From Streptomyces albipurpureus (GTDB lineage Bacteria > Actinomycetota > Actinomycetes > Streptomycetales > Streptomycetaceae): a stretch of DNA of 64,000 nucleotides. The stretch lies in assembly GCF_023701525.1 (NCBI RefSeq), contig NZ_JAMQAW010000026.1, forward strand, positions 39,206-103,205, given 5' to 3'. The translations under genes and the position numbers were made by a program. The notes beneath the pieces are model-generated. The model did not search any database and was not told the DNA's origin. It saw only the letters and a list, made by a program, of their open reading frames with translations. Numbering within the stretch: the first letter of the stretch is position 1; the number at the start of each line of letters is the position of its first letter. Shown here one piece after another: positions 1-6,451 of the stretch.

Positions 1-298
1 CGGTCGCGGTGGAGTCCAGGGCACCGGCGATCGTTCGCCCCGCGGAGGCGATGTCCTTGATGTGTTTGCCCTTGACCTTGTCCCAATGGCCACTGAACGC
101 CTCGATCGCTTCCCCGTGACCGGACGAAATCAGCCGTTGGACATGGTTGTTGGCAAGCTGGCCATCGTCCTCGATGTCCTCCGCGAACTCCCGCAGGGCC
201 TTCGCCATATCGCGATAGGCGTCCTCATCGACGTTGGGCCAATTGACACCGATGACATCCAGCAGAGTGTCTGCCCAATCGGGCACAGTGACGGACAT
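1..298 (-). CDS. WXG100-like N-terminal domain of a probable secreted polymorphic toxin (partial)
   Basis: The gene starts at ATG 298 on the minus strand and runs off the left edge, so only about 99 N-terminal residues are visible. They read as an all-helical domain beginning MSVTVPDWADTLLDVIGVNWP, with a later GHWDKVKG stretch. This resembles the WXG100-like helical domain found at the N-terminus of long actinobacterial toxins and NADase-type effectors exported by type VII secretion (CpnT-like). A purine-rich GGGGGAATGGG stretch lies just upstream of the ATG. The toxin or C-terminal domain lies outside the window, so its activity cannot be stated. The domain call is by similarity of pattern, not a search. 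Confidence 0.6.
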   Translation of the reverse strand, partial: MSVTVPDWADTLLDVIGVNWPNVDEDAYRDMAKALREFAEDIEDDGQLANNHVQRLISSGHGEAIEAFSGHWDKVKGKHIKDIASAGRTIAGALDSTAT

Positions 299-621
299 AA
301 ACCCATTCCCCCGTTCGGGTAAGCCAGTTCAGCGCTCCCGTCCGATGATAGGGACGTACCAGTGAGTGGTTCGAGTTCTACAGCGCGTGGTAGACGGTGT
401 GAACCCTTGCCATGGGATACGCCAGCACGGTGTCTGGTCAGGTGGTTCGCCACCGCCTGACCGTGTCGGCCGTGGCTGCGGGCGGGCTTGCGTCACCCAA
501 AGGGACCGTGCCACTCGGGGGCTTGACGGCGGTGGCCCATCCCGTCGTTCGAACAAGCGGCGCGATGGCCGCCAAGGTCCCTGGCCGTACGCCGGGTAGG
601 GCGGACGGCCAGGGTGCTGTG
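299..621. other. Gene-free stretch
   Basis: No open frame here has a convincing protein family, ribosome site or codon pattern. It separates the toxin-like gene from the decayed ATP-binding/DUF397 remnants and probably holds the promoter of the toxin-like gene and further decayed sequence. Confidence 0.5.
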
Positions 622-820
622 TCACCTGCCGGGCAGCTCCGGGAGGGGCAACTCAGCCCAGACGACCTTTCCCGGGCCCGTTGCGCGAGGAGACTCCCCA
701 GGCGTCGCAGAGCGCCGCGACCAGCGGAAGCCCTCGGCCTCCGTCCGCGTCCGCCGTCGGGACGGTGAGCCGTGGCCGTACGTCGGAGGCGTCGTGCACT
801 TCGATCCGCACCCGCGCCAG
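622..820 (-). pseudogene. Frameshifted C-terminal fragment of a GHKL (anti-sigma-type) ATP-binding regulator
   Basis: One minus-strand frame reads RVRIEVHDASDVRPRL, then a GRGLPLVAALCDAWGV stretch, the C-terminal half of the small histidine-kinase-like ATP-binding proteins abundant in Streptomyces. The expected ending GPGKVVWAEL appears only in another frame, so a frameshift lies between WGV (about 690) and GPGK (about 675). The N-terminal half is not recognisable. These proteins normally sit beside an XRE regulator and DUF397 proteins. Here only this fragment and DUF397 remnants survive, which marks a decayed cassette. A sequencing error at the shift cannot be excluded. Confidence 0.55.
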
Positions 821-944
821 AGCGGGAGACAACGCGTCTCGATATCCCGCCCGGGCGCTCGGGCATGCCGCACGGCAACTCATTTCGGAACGCAGGGTCT
901 GTTGGTTGAGTTACTGGAGCTGGCCCGGGACTCGACCATTCCTC

Positions 945-1103
945 AGCAATGGTGAAGGGGCTGAGTATGTCGAGATGGCGGACGGTGTCACTGGTCTGTC
1001 GCCGGTGAGGGACAGTAGGAATCCGCATGGCCCCGCCTTGGCCACTGGCTTGGGGACGTGGGCCGCCTTCGTCGACGAGGTGAAGCGTGGCGACGATTTC
1101 TGA
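945..1103 (+). pseudogene. DUF397 domain remnant, copy 1
   Basis: About 52 residues match the DUF397 pattern: SNGEGAEYVEMADG, then PVRDSRNPHGPAL and a TWAAFVDEVKRGDDF end. The family's N-terminal W-x-KSS motif is not in frame and the usual Cys-Val-Glu is Tyr-Val-Glu, so the N-terminus is degenerate or frameshifted and no clear start codon exists. DUF397 proteins are small partners of XRE regulators in Streptomyces developmental and regulatory cassettes. The stop overlaps the start of the second copy, so the two were a tandem pair. Confidence 0.55.
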
Positions 1104-1318
1104 CTCTTCCGCTGTGATCGGCTGGCGTAAGTCCAGCTATGGCAATGGCAATGGCAATGGCGATGGCGATGGCGCAGCTTGCGTGGAGGTCGCGGATGGC
1201 GCTGGCGGTTTGCTGCCCGTCCGGGACAGCAGGAACCCCCCAAGGCCCCGCCCTTCTCATCCCGCTCGGCGCATGGACCGACTTCATAGCTGAGGTCAAG
1301 GCCCATCCCGGAGTGTGA
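1087..1318 (+). pseudogene. DUF397 protein, copy 2, with a frameshift in a C6 run and a hexanucleotide repeat
   Basis: From GTG 1087 the frame gives the family motif GWRKSSY, then a (Gly-Asn)3(Gly-Asp)2 stretch encoded by five GGCRAT hexamers at 1141-1170, then ACVEVADG and PVRDSRNP. After a run of six C at 1236-1241 this frame leaves the family. In the adjacent frame the expected C-terminus QGPALLIPLGAWTDFIAEVK continues to TGA 1316-1318. Removing one C restores a complete DUF397 protein of about 76 residues. This is a recent inactivating slip, a phase-variable site or a sequencing error. A strong hairpin terminator follows 5 nt after the restored stop. Confidence 0.65.
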
Positions 1319-1323
1319 ACGAA

Positions 1324-1365
1324 CCTCGCCCCCCGGTGCGGAGCACCAGTCACCGGGGGGCGAGG
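1324..1365 (+). terminator. Hairpin terminator after the DUF397 pair
   Basis: A perfect 15-bp inverted repeat (CCTCGCCCCCCGGTG at 1324-1338, complement at 1351-1365) with a 12-nt loop starts 5 nt after the restored DUF397 stop. There is no U-tract, as is usual in Streptomyces. Confidence 0.75.
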
Positions 1366-1889
1366 CGTGCGGGGGACGGGGAGGAGTCCCGGGGCCGCGG
1401 GGCCCAGCTACTTCGCGGGTGGGGAAGTGGCGCGGTACCTGAGCGGGGCCGTTCTGCTGGTCGTCAGGGGTTCCAGGTGAGTGAGCCCATCACACGACCC
1501 CTCGCGGCACATGCCTAAGGCGGGGAGGCCCAGGAAGGCTTGGTGCGGAGCGTGGGGCCGGGTGTCTTCGCGGTCGTTGCGCTGATCGACGCTGTGATCG
1601 AGGTGGTGAAGGCGCGCCTCTTGAGGTGGCTCATGTAGTCAGCTCTCACGGAAGCTCCTCCCGTTGGGTCCGGAAGACCGGACAAGGAGATGAGTGAACC
1701 GTGCGCCGCACCGCGTAGAGATGAGCCTAGGAGCGGCTGACCAGCCGGTCAACGATTATGGGTGGATTGTCATGTGATGAGAAGGATCTTCATCTAGGAC
1801 GTAGGGACAGGGCGTCGGGCCCTGTCGGCGCAACGCCCCCAGCGGGGAGTGCCCGTCGCACCGCAGCCCCGGGCGCTCCCCGCTCGTCG
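1366..1889. other. Gene-free stretch downstream of the beta-galactosidase
   Basis: No supported gene. The DNA is less codon-structured than its surroundings. It lies between the DUF397 terminator and the 3' end of the minus-strand beta-galactosidase gene. No clear repeat or RNA was seen. Confidence 0.5.
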
Positions 1890-3629
1890 TCAGCGCAGTG
1901 TGACCCCCGCGCCCGCCTCCTCCAACTCCAGCACCCAGATCTCATTGCTGCCCGAGTGAAGTACCGGCCCCGGGACATAGAGCGCGGACTGGGAGCCCAC
2001 CCACCAGTAGCGGCCGAGGCAGAAACCGTTGACCCAGACGAAGCCCCGGGTCCAGCCCGGCAGTTCCACCCAGGCATCCCCCGGGGCCCCGATCTCCACC
2101 GAGCTTCGGTAGAGACCCGGTGCGCCCGCGATCACCGCACGGGCGGGGACCTCCGACACCGCCGCCGGGGTGAAGGAGGACAGGCGCAGCCCTCGGGCGC
2201 GTACGCCGTGCAGATACTGGCGTTCATGGAGTATCCCGCCGGTGATGCCCTTCGGTTCGCCCAGGCGGGGGCCGTAGTTGACCCGGCCCAGGGACTCCAC
2301 CCACAAGTCCACTTCGGCGGGGCCCGGGATCAGGTCGGGGAGGGTGGCATGGTCCTCGCTCAGTACTCCCGCCCGGATGCCGTCGACGTACACCACCGCA
2401 CGGTCCCGTAGCCCCGAGGCACGCAGGGCGTAGGGCTGGCGCGGTCCAGGCACCCGGACCCGGTAGCGGACCAGGCCGCGGTCCACGCCCAGCTCCTCGA
2501 ACGTCGCCGGCGTCGGGGCCTCGGTCTCCGGGTCGCCGAGGGCATCCAGTACATCGCCGAGCGACGACCAGGTGCCGGGGCGGACATCGAGGAGGGCGTT
2601 CAGGGCTGGGGGAGCGGGCGGTAGGTCCGGCGGTGGCTCCGGCGCGTACTCCGCCAGCACTTCACGGAAGGCCCAGAACTTCTCGGTGGGCCGCCCCGAC
2701 TCATCGATCGGAGCGTCGTAGTCGTAGGAGGTCACGGTGGGCTCCAGCACCCCGTCGTGCAGTGTGCCCGCCCGATTGGCGCCGGCCCACCCCCCGAAGT
2801 TGGTTCCCCCATGGGCCATATACACATTCACCGAGGCCCCCAACTCCAGGATCTCCCGGAGTCCCTTCGCCGCCGACTGCGCGTCCCGGCTCGCCGGCTC
2901 ATCGCCCCAGTGGGCGAACCAGCCGCACCAGAACTCCATGCACATCAGCGGACCGGTCGACCGGTGGCGGCGCAGGGCGGCGAAGGCGTCCAGCGCGCCC
3001 GAGCCGAAGTTGACCGTGGTGAGCACACCGGGGATGGAGCCGCCGGTGAGCATATGGTCCTCGGGGCCGTCCGAGGTGAACAGCGGTACGGTCACCCCAC
3101 AGTCGCGCAGCACCCCCACCACGTGCTGGAGATAGCCCGGGTCGCTGCCGTAGCTCCCGTACTCGTTCTCCGCCTGCACCATGATCACCGGGCCGCCGCG
3201 GTCGATCTGCCGATCCACCACCTGAGGCAGCAGCCGAGTGAACCAGCGGTCCACATGGGCCAGATACTCCGCGTCATCGGTGCGTACCCGCCGTCCGACC
3301 AGACCGGTCAGCCAGGCCGGGAATCCGCCGTTCTCCCACTCGGCGCAGATATAGGGACCCGGGCGCACGATCGCCCACAGCCCGGCCGCTCGCGCCGCGT
3401 CCAGGAACCGTCCGAGGGCTTCCACATCGGTGTACTCCCCGGGCGCGGGCTCATGCAGATTCCAGGGGACGTATGTCTCCACACAGTTCAGCCCCATGGA
3501 ACGGAGCATCGCCAGCCGATGGTCCCACTGCTCCTCGTGCGCACGGAAGTAGTGCAGCGCCCCCGACAGCAGCCGCACCGGCCGCCCGTCGATCAGAAAG
3601 TCCGTCTCACCCACGCCGAATTCAGCCAC
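1890..3629 (-). CDS. Glycoside hydrolase family 35 beta-galactosidase
   Basis: About 579 residues with the full GH35 signature. The N-terminus has the FLIDGRPVRLLSGALHYFR beta-strand and MRSMGLNCVETYVPWNLHEP. The acid/base glutamate is in VQAENEYGSYG and the nucleophile glutamate in MCMEFWCGWFAHWG. GGTNFGG follows the barrel, and beta-sandwich domains make up the C-terminal third. It should release terminal beta-galactose from oligosaccharides. There is no signal peptide, so it is probably cytoplasmic. An upstream in-frame extension to 3713 is unlike the family. A purine-rich GGTGGGGAG abuts GTG 3629, and a second GTG 15 nt further in is also possible. It diverges from the AraC regulator, its probable controller. 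Confidence 0.9.
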   Translation of the reverse strand: MAEFGVGETDFLIDGRPVRLLSGALHYFRAHEEQWDHRLAMLRSMGLNCVETYVPWNLHEPAPGEYTDVEALGRFLDAARAAGLWAIVRPGPYICAEWENGGFPAWLTGLVGRRVRTDDAEYLAHVDRWFTRLLPQVVDRQIDRGGPVIMVQAENEYGSYGSDPGYLQHVVGVLRDCGVTVPLFTSDGPEDHMLTGGSIPGVLTTVNFGSGALDAFAALRRHRSTGPLMCMEFWCGWFAHWGDEPASRDAQSAAKGLREILELGASVNVYMAHGGTNFGGWAGANRAGTLHDGVLEPTVTSYDYDAPIDESGRPTEKFWAFREVLAEYAPEPPPDLPPAPPALNALLDVRPGTWSSLGDVLDALGDPETEAPTPATFEELGVDRGLVRYRVRVPGPRQPYALRASGLRDRAVVYVDGIRAGVLSEDHATLPDLIPGPAEVDLWVESLGRVNYGPRLGEPKGITGGILHERQYLHGVRARGLRLSSFTPAAVSEVPARAVIAGAPGLYRSSVEIGAPGDAWVELPGWTRGFVWVNGFCLGRYWWVGSQSALYVPGPVLHSGSNEIWVLELEEAGAGVTLR

Positions 3630-3665
3630 CTCCCCACCTTTGACCCCTGGCGGCTCACCGGTCCA

Positions 3666-3696
3666 TGGACAAAGATCGGCACTGTTTGGACACAAG
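3666..3696. promoter_or_regulatory. Candidate AraC half-site direct repeat in the divergent promoter
   Basis: TGGACAAAG (3666-3674) and TGGACACAAG (3687-3696) are same-orientation repeats with starts 21 bp apart, two helical turns. They lie between the beta-galactosidase and AraC genes. AraC-type regulators commonly bind such spaced direct repeats. Inference only. Confidence 0.35.
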
Positions 3697-3755
3697 CGAG
3701 CACATAGAAGCACAGACGATCGCAGGATTGATCAGCCAGGAAGGGGCAAAGGCGG

Positions 3756-4640
3756 ATGTATCACACCTGGATGCGTTACTTCACCCCAGGTTCGATCCAC
3801 CGTCGACTGGGCCTGGTCTGCCTCGGTGTCGGCCTCCAGCACGGAGTTCTGCCCGCCGTGGGGCCTCGCACACTGGACCACCATGTGGCCGTGGTGATCA
3901 GTGCGGGCAGTGGCTGGTTCCGTACGCCGGATGGCCAGCACATCGCCCTCACCGCACCCGCCTTGATCTGGATCACCCCCGGCGTACCCCATCACTACGG
4001 CCCCGATCCCGGCGGCTGGGACGAGAGCTTCGTCGACTTCGACGGGCCTGCCACCGACACCTACACCGAGCTCGGCTATATCGACCCCGATCAACCCGTC
4101 ATTCCGCTTTCGGACGCGGTCGGACCCCGGGCCGCCATCGGCCGGATCGCCAGAGCCGCCCGCCGGGGCAATCCGCTGCTGGAGGTCGAGACGGCGGCGG
4201 CCGTCCATGAACTGCTCGTAGCCCTGCGCCGGGCCCGTGCCGACACCAGCCCTGCGGGCGACCCCGTGCTGACCGCACTCGCCCGGGACGCCTTCCAGCC
4301 GTTCTCCGTCGCCGAACACGCGGCCCGCCATGGGATGACCCCCGCCGAACTGCGTACGGCCGTGCGCCGGGGCGCGGGATGCAGCCCCAAGGACTATCTG
4401 CTCTCCATCAGGCTCCGCAGGGCCAAGGAACTCCTCGCGGCGACCGAACTGCCCGTCGCCGCCGTCGCCCGCAGAGTCGGCTACGAGGACCCCGCCTACT
4501 TCTCCCGCCTGTTCACCCGACGGGTGGGCACCGCACCCGTGCGCTTCCGTGAGCAGCAAGGACGCACCGTGCCCGGCGGCTGGAGCGACCGCGTCCCAGA
4601 CCCTGAACACCCGCCCACCATCACCACCCCGTCCACGTAA
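3756..4640 (+). CDS. AraC-family transcriptional regulator
   Basis: 294 residues. The N-terminal half is a cupin-like ligand pocket (WFRTPDGQHIALTAPALIWI and PGVPHHYGPDPG). The C-terminal ~100 residues form the double helix-turn-helix of the AraC family, including CSPKDYLLSIRLRRAKELL and the signature VARRVGYEDPAYFSRLFTRR. It is divergent from the GH35 beta-galactosidase, so it probably senses a galactoside and controls that gene. ATG 3756 follows a purine-rich AAGGGGCAAAGGCGG. ATG 3771 is an alternative start without a better ribosome site. The chorismate mutase gene begins 11 nt after its stop but appears to have its own promoter. Confidence 0.88.
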   Translation: MYHTWMRYFTPGSIHRRLGLVCLGVGLQHGVLPAVGPRTLDHHVAVVISAGSGWFRTPDGQHIALTAPALIWITPGVPHHYGPDPGGWDESFVDFDGPATDTYTELGYIDPDQPVIPLSDAVGPRAAIGRIARAARRGNPLLEVETAAAVHELLVALRRARADTSPAGDPVLTALARDAFQPFSVAEHAARHGMTPAELRTAVRRGAGCSPKDYLLSIRLRRAKELLAATELPVAAVARRVGYEDPAYFSRLFTRRVGTAPVRFREQQGRTVPGGWSDRVPDPEHPPTITTPST

Positions 4641-4643
4641 GCT
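4638..4643 (+). promoter_or_regulatory. Probable -10 box for a leaderless chorismate mutase transcript
   Basis: TAAGCT ends 8 nt before the ATG at 4652, the spacing that would start the transcript at or next to the A of the ATG. There is no ribosome-binding site before that ATG, which fits a leaderless mRNA. Confidence 0.45.
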
Positions 4644-4651
4644 CGACGACC

Positions 4652-4978
4652 ATGACGACCAGGAACATCGACGAAGGCGTACGGGCCGAGCTGGACAGGC
4701 TGCGCGGAAGCATCGACAACATCGACGCCGCCCTCGTCTATATGCTCGCTGAGCGCTTCAAGTGCACCCAGCAGGTCGGTCACCTCAAGGCGCACCACCA
4801 ACTACCGGCGGCGGACCTGGCGCGGGAGTCCCGCCAGATCGAGCGCCTGCGTGACCTCGCGGAAGACGCCCGGCTCGACCCGGCCTTCGCTGAGAAGCTG
4901 CTCAACTTCATCATCGCCGAGGTCATTCGCCACCATGAGACGATCGCGGCCAACCCGGACGCGGTCCGTAAGCCCTGA
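4652..4978 (+). CDS. AroQ-type chorismate mutase
   Basis: 108 residues, all helical, of the AroQ fold: LDRLRGSIDNIDAALVYMLAERF, then the KCTQQVGHLKAHH helix with the catalytic lysine region, and LAEDARLDPAFAEKLLNFIIAEVIRHH. The family converts chorismate to prephenate on the phenylalanine/tyrosine route, and may act alone or as a partner of DAHP synthase. The size is normal for a stand-alone actinobacterial enzyme. There is no signal peptide, so it is cytoplasmic. The start codon has no Shine-Dalgarno sequence but has an appropriately placed -10 box. Relation to the flanking AraC and erm genes is not evident. Confidence 0.88.
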   Translation: MTTRNIDEGVRAELDRLRGSIDNIDAALVYMLAERFKCTQQVGHLKAHHQLPAADLARESRQIERLRDLAEDARLDPAFAEKLLNFIIAEVIRHHETIAANPDAVRKP

Positions 4979-5012
4979 GCCCACGTGCCCGCCTACCGGG
5001 ACGAAATCCTGC

Positions 5013-5060
5013 CGGCACGGACATCCATCGGCACGGACATCCATCGGCACGAGATCGAGC
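5013..5060. repeat. Short tandem repeat, 16-bp unit
   Basis: CGGCACGGACATCCAT occurs twice in tandem (5013-5028, 5029-5044), followed by a partial third copy beginning CGGCACGA. It lies between the chorismate mutase gene and the erm promoter. Origin unknown. Confidence 0.8.
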
Positions 5061-5092
5061 CGGCACGGAAACCTGTCGGCTCGGAAAACCGG

Positions 5093-5123
5093 TTGCCGAC
5101 CGGCCCCACCAGCCGCGTAGGCT
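5093..5123 (+). promoter_or_regulatory. Candidate promoter of the erm leader transcript
   Basis: TTGCCG (5093-5098) and TAGGCT (5118-5123) are separated by 19 bp. The -10 ends 7 nt before the leader-peptide ATG at 5131, so the message may be leaderless. AAAA at 5085-5088 just before the -35 recalls the AT-rich element of WhiB7/WblC-controlled resistance promoters. That link is inference. Confidence 0.45.
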
Positions 5124-5130
5124 CGTTCGC

Positions 5131-5181
5131 ATGTGTGGAATCTCCTGTGGGATCGCAGTGATGAGGCTTCGCCGCGCCTAG
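5131..5181 (+). CDS. Erm leader peptide with a Met-Arg-Leu-Arg-Arg arrest-type motif
   Basis: A 16-codon frame encodes MCGISCGIAVMRLRRA and stops at 5179-5181, about 100 nt before erm. Leader peptides of inducible erm genes stall drug-bound ribosomes. One recognised class carries Arg-x-Arg, as in the ErmD leader (MRLR) and the ErmX leader (LRLR), and the same MRLR string is present here. There is no ribosome-binding site before the ATG, but a -10-like TAGGCT ends 7 nt upstream, consistent with a leaderless message. The codons for Leu-Arg-Arg overlap the left arm of the first attenuator hairpin, the position needed for stalling to change RNA folding. Confidence 0.7.
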   Translation: MCGISCGIAVMRLRRA

Positions 5182-5278
5182 CGGCGGACCGTTCTCCTCC
5201 CTTGAATCGCTCCGCCGCTTCTGTGAGCCATCGCCGAGCGGCACCCAGTGCTGCCCGGATCACCACGAAGCCGCGGAG
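5168..5278 (+). promoter_or_regulatory. Translational attenuator of erm (four alternating RNA segments)
   Basis: Segment 1 (5168-5175) pairs with segment 2 (5181-5188). Segment 2 pairs perfectly over 8 bp with segment 3 (TCCGCCGC, 5211-5218). Segment 3 (CTCCGC, 5210-5215) also pairs with segment 4 (GCGGAG, 5273-5278), the erm ribosome-binding site. Without drug, 1:2 and 3:4 would hide the site. A ribosome stalled on the leader would cover segment 1 and favour 2:3, exposing it. The 3:4 helix is only 6 bp with a long loop, the weakest part of the model. Confidence 0.6.
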
Positions 5279-5283
5279 ATCCT

Positions 5284-6120
5284 GTGCCCACGCACCACCG
5301 TCATGGCCGCCATGAGTACGGCCAGAACTTCCTCACCGACCGTCCCACCATCAACACCCTCGTCGACCGCGTCGCCCGCACCGAAGGCCCGATCATCGAG
5401 ATCGGTACGGGCGACGGCGCGCTGACCCTGCCCCTTCAGGAACTGGGCCGCCGCCTCACCGGCATCGAGATCGACGATCGACGAGCCGCCCGGCTGGCAC
5501 GGCGTACCAACGCGTTGACCACCATCGTCCATGCCGACTTCCTCCACTACCGGCTTCCCGTCACGCCGTATGTGCTCGTCGGTAACCTGCCCTTCCATGA
5601 GACGACCCCGATGCTCCGCCGCATCCTGAGGTCCCCGGGGTGGACGGACGCCGTCCTGTTGGTGCAGTGGGAGGTCGCACGCCGTCGCGCTGGAGTGGGC
5701 GGGGCGACGCTGATGACCGCCCAGTGGTGGCCCTGGTTTGAGTTCGGGCTGGTCAGCCGGGTACCAGCCGCGGCGTTTCGCCCCCGTCCGAACGTCGACG
5801 GTGGAGTGCTCACCATCACCCGCCGCGAGCCCCCGCTCCTACCCCCTGCGGAACAGAAGCCCTACCAGGACTTCGCGCACCGCGTGTTCACCGGCAAGGG
5901 GCGGGGACTGCCCCGGATCATCGCGGCCGCAGCCCCCGAACTGCCCGGACAACGCGTCGCGCAGTGGGTCCGGCGCCAGGGCATCGGCCCCGGGCAACTG
6001 CCCAAGGACCTCATCGCCGAACAGTGGTCGGACCTCTTCTCGCTCGGCAACCGGGATGCTCACCCCGGCCAGCGATCAGCCCCACCGGTCCGACGGACAC
6101 GGCGTACGGGCCGCCGCTGA
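5284..6120 (+). CDS. erm: Erm-family 23S rRNA (adenine-2058 N6) methyltransferase
   Basis: About 278 residues from GTG 5284, preceded by GGAG at a normal distance. The Erm/KsgA order is intact: HEYGQNFLTDRPTINTL, SAM motif I IIEIGTGDGALTLPL, IEIDDRRAARLARR, motif IV VGNLPFHETTPMLRR, then LLVQWEVARRRAGVGGATLM and TAQWWPWFEFGL, a pattern I associate with the Streptomyces Lrm/ErmO branch. Methylating A2058 would give resistance to macrolides, lincosamides and type B streptogramins. The C-terminus is basic (VRRTRRTGRR). No macrolide biosynthesis genes are visible, so this looks like intrinsic resistance. Expression is probably controlled by the upstream leader peptide. A 15-bp terminator follows. 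Confidence 0.88.
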   Translation: MPTHHRHGRHEYGQNFLTDRPTINTLVDRVARTEGPIIEIGTGDGALTLPLQELGRRLTGIEIDDRRAARLARRTNALTTIVHADFLHYRLPVTPYVLVGNLPFHETTPMLRRILRSPGWTDAVLLVQWEVARRRAGVGGATLMTAQWWPWFEFGLVSRVPAAAFRPRPNVDGGVLTITRREPPLLPPAEQKPYQDFAHRVFTGKGRGLPRIIAAAAPELPGQRVAQWVRRQGIGPGQLPKDLIAEQWSDLFSLGNRDAHPGQRSAPPVRRTRRTGRR

Positions 6121-6159
6121 CCGCTGCGTCACCGTACGTAACACGGCCTGACACATCCA

Positions 6160-6207
6160 GGTCCCTGAGAACTGCCGCTGGGCACCCACGGACAGTTCTC
6201 AGGGACC
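6160..6207 (+). terminator. erm terminator
   Basis: A perfect 15-bp inverted repeat (GGTCCCTGAGAACTG at 6160-6174, complement at 6193-6207) with an 18-nt loop lies 39 nt after the erm stop. No U-tract. No gene is seen from here to 6451. Confidence 0.8.
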
Positions 6208-6451
6208 ATGGGGGTCGCCTTTCGCAAGTCACCGGCGTATGGCAGCAAAACCCGGCGCCAGGGCGGTGATCGCGCCCCCTGCGCGGGCGCTCACACCACG
6301 GGTGACCGGACTGCGGAGTCCGCCCGGAGGCTCCCGGGACACGCGGGGCACCAAGCGATCGAAATGAGGCGCACCAGCCCTTTATGCGAGGGTGCCGTGC
6401 GCTCAGAGCGCAACCGATACCCCGTGTGCTCGGCCGCCGCGATCAGGCAGC

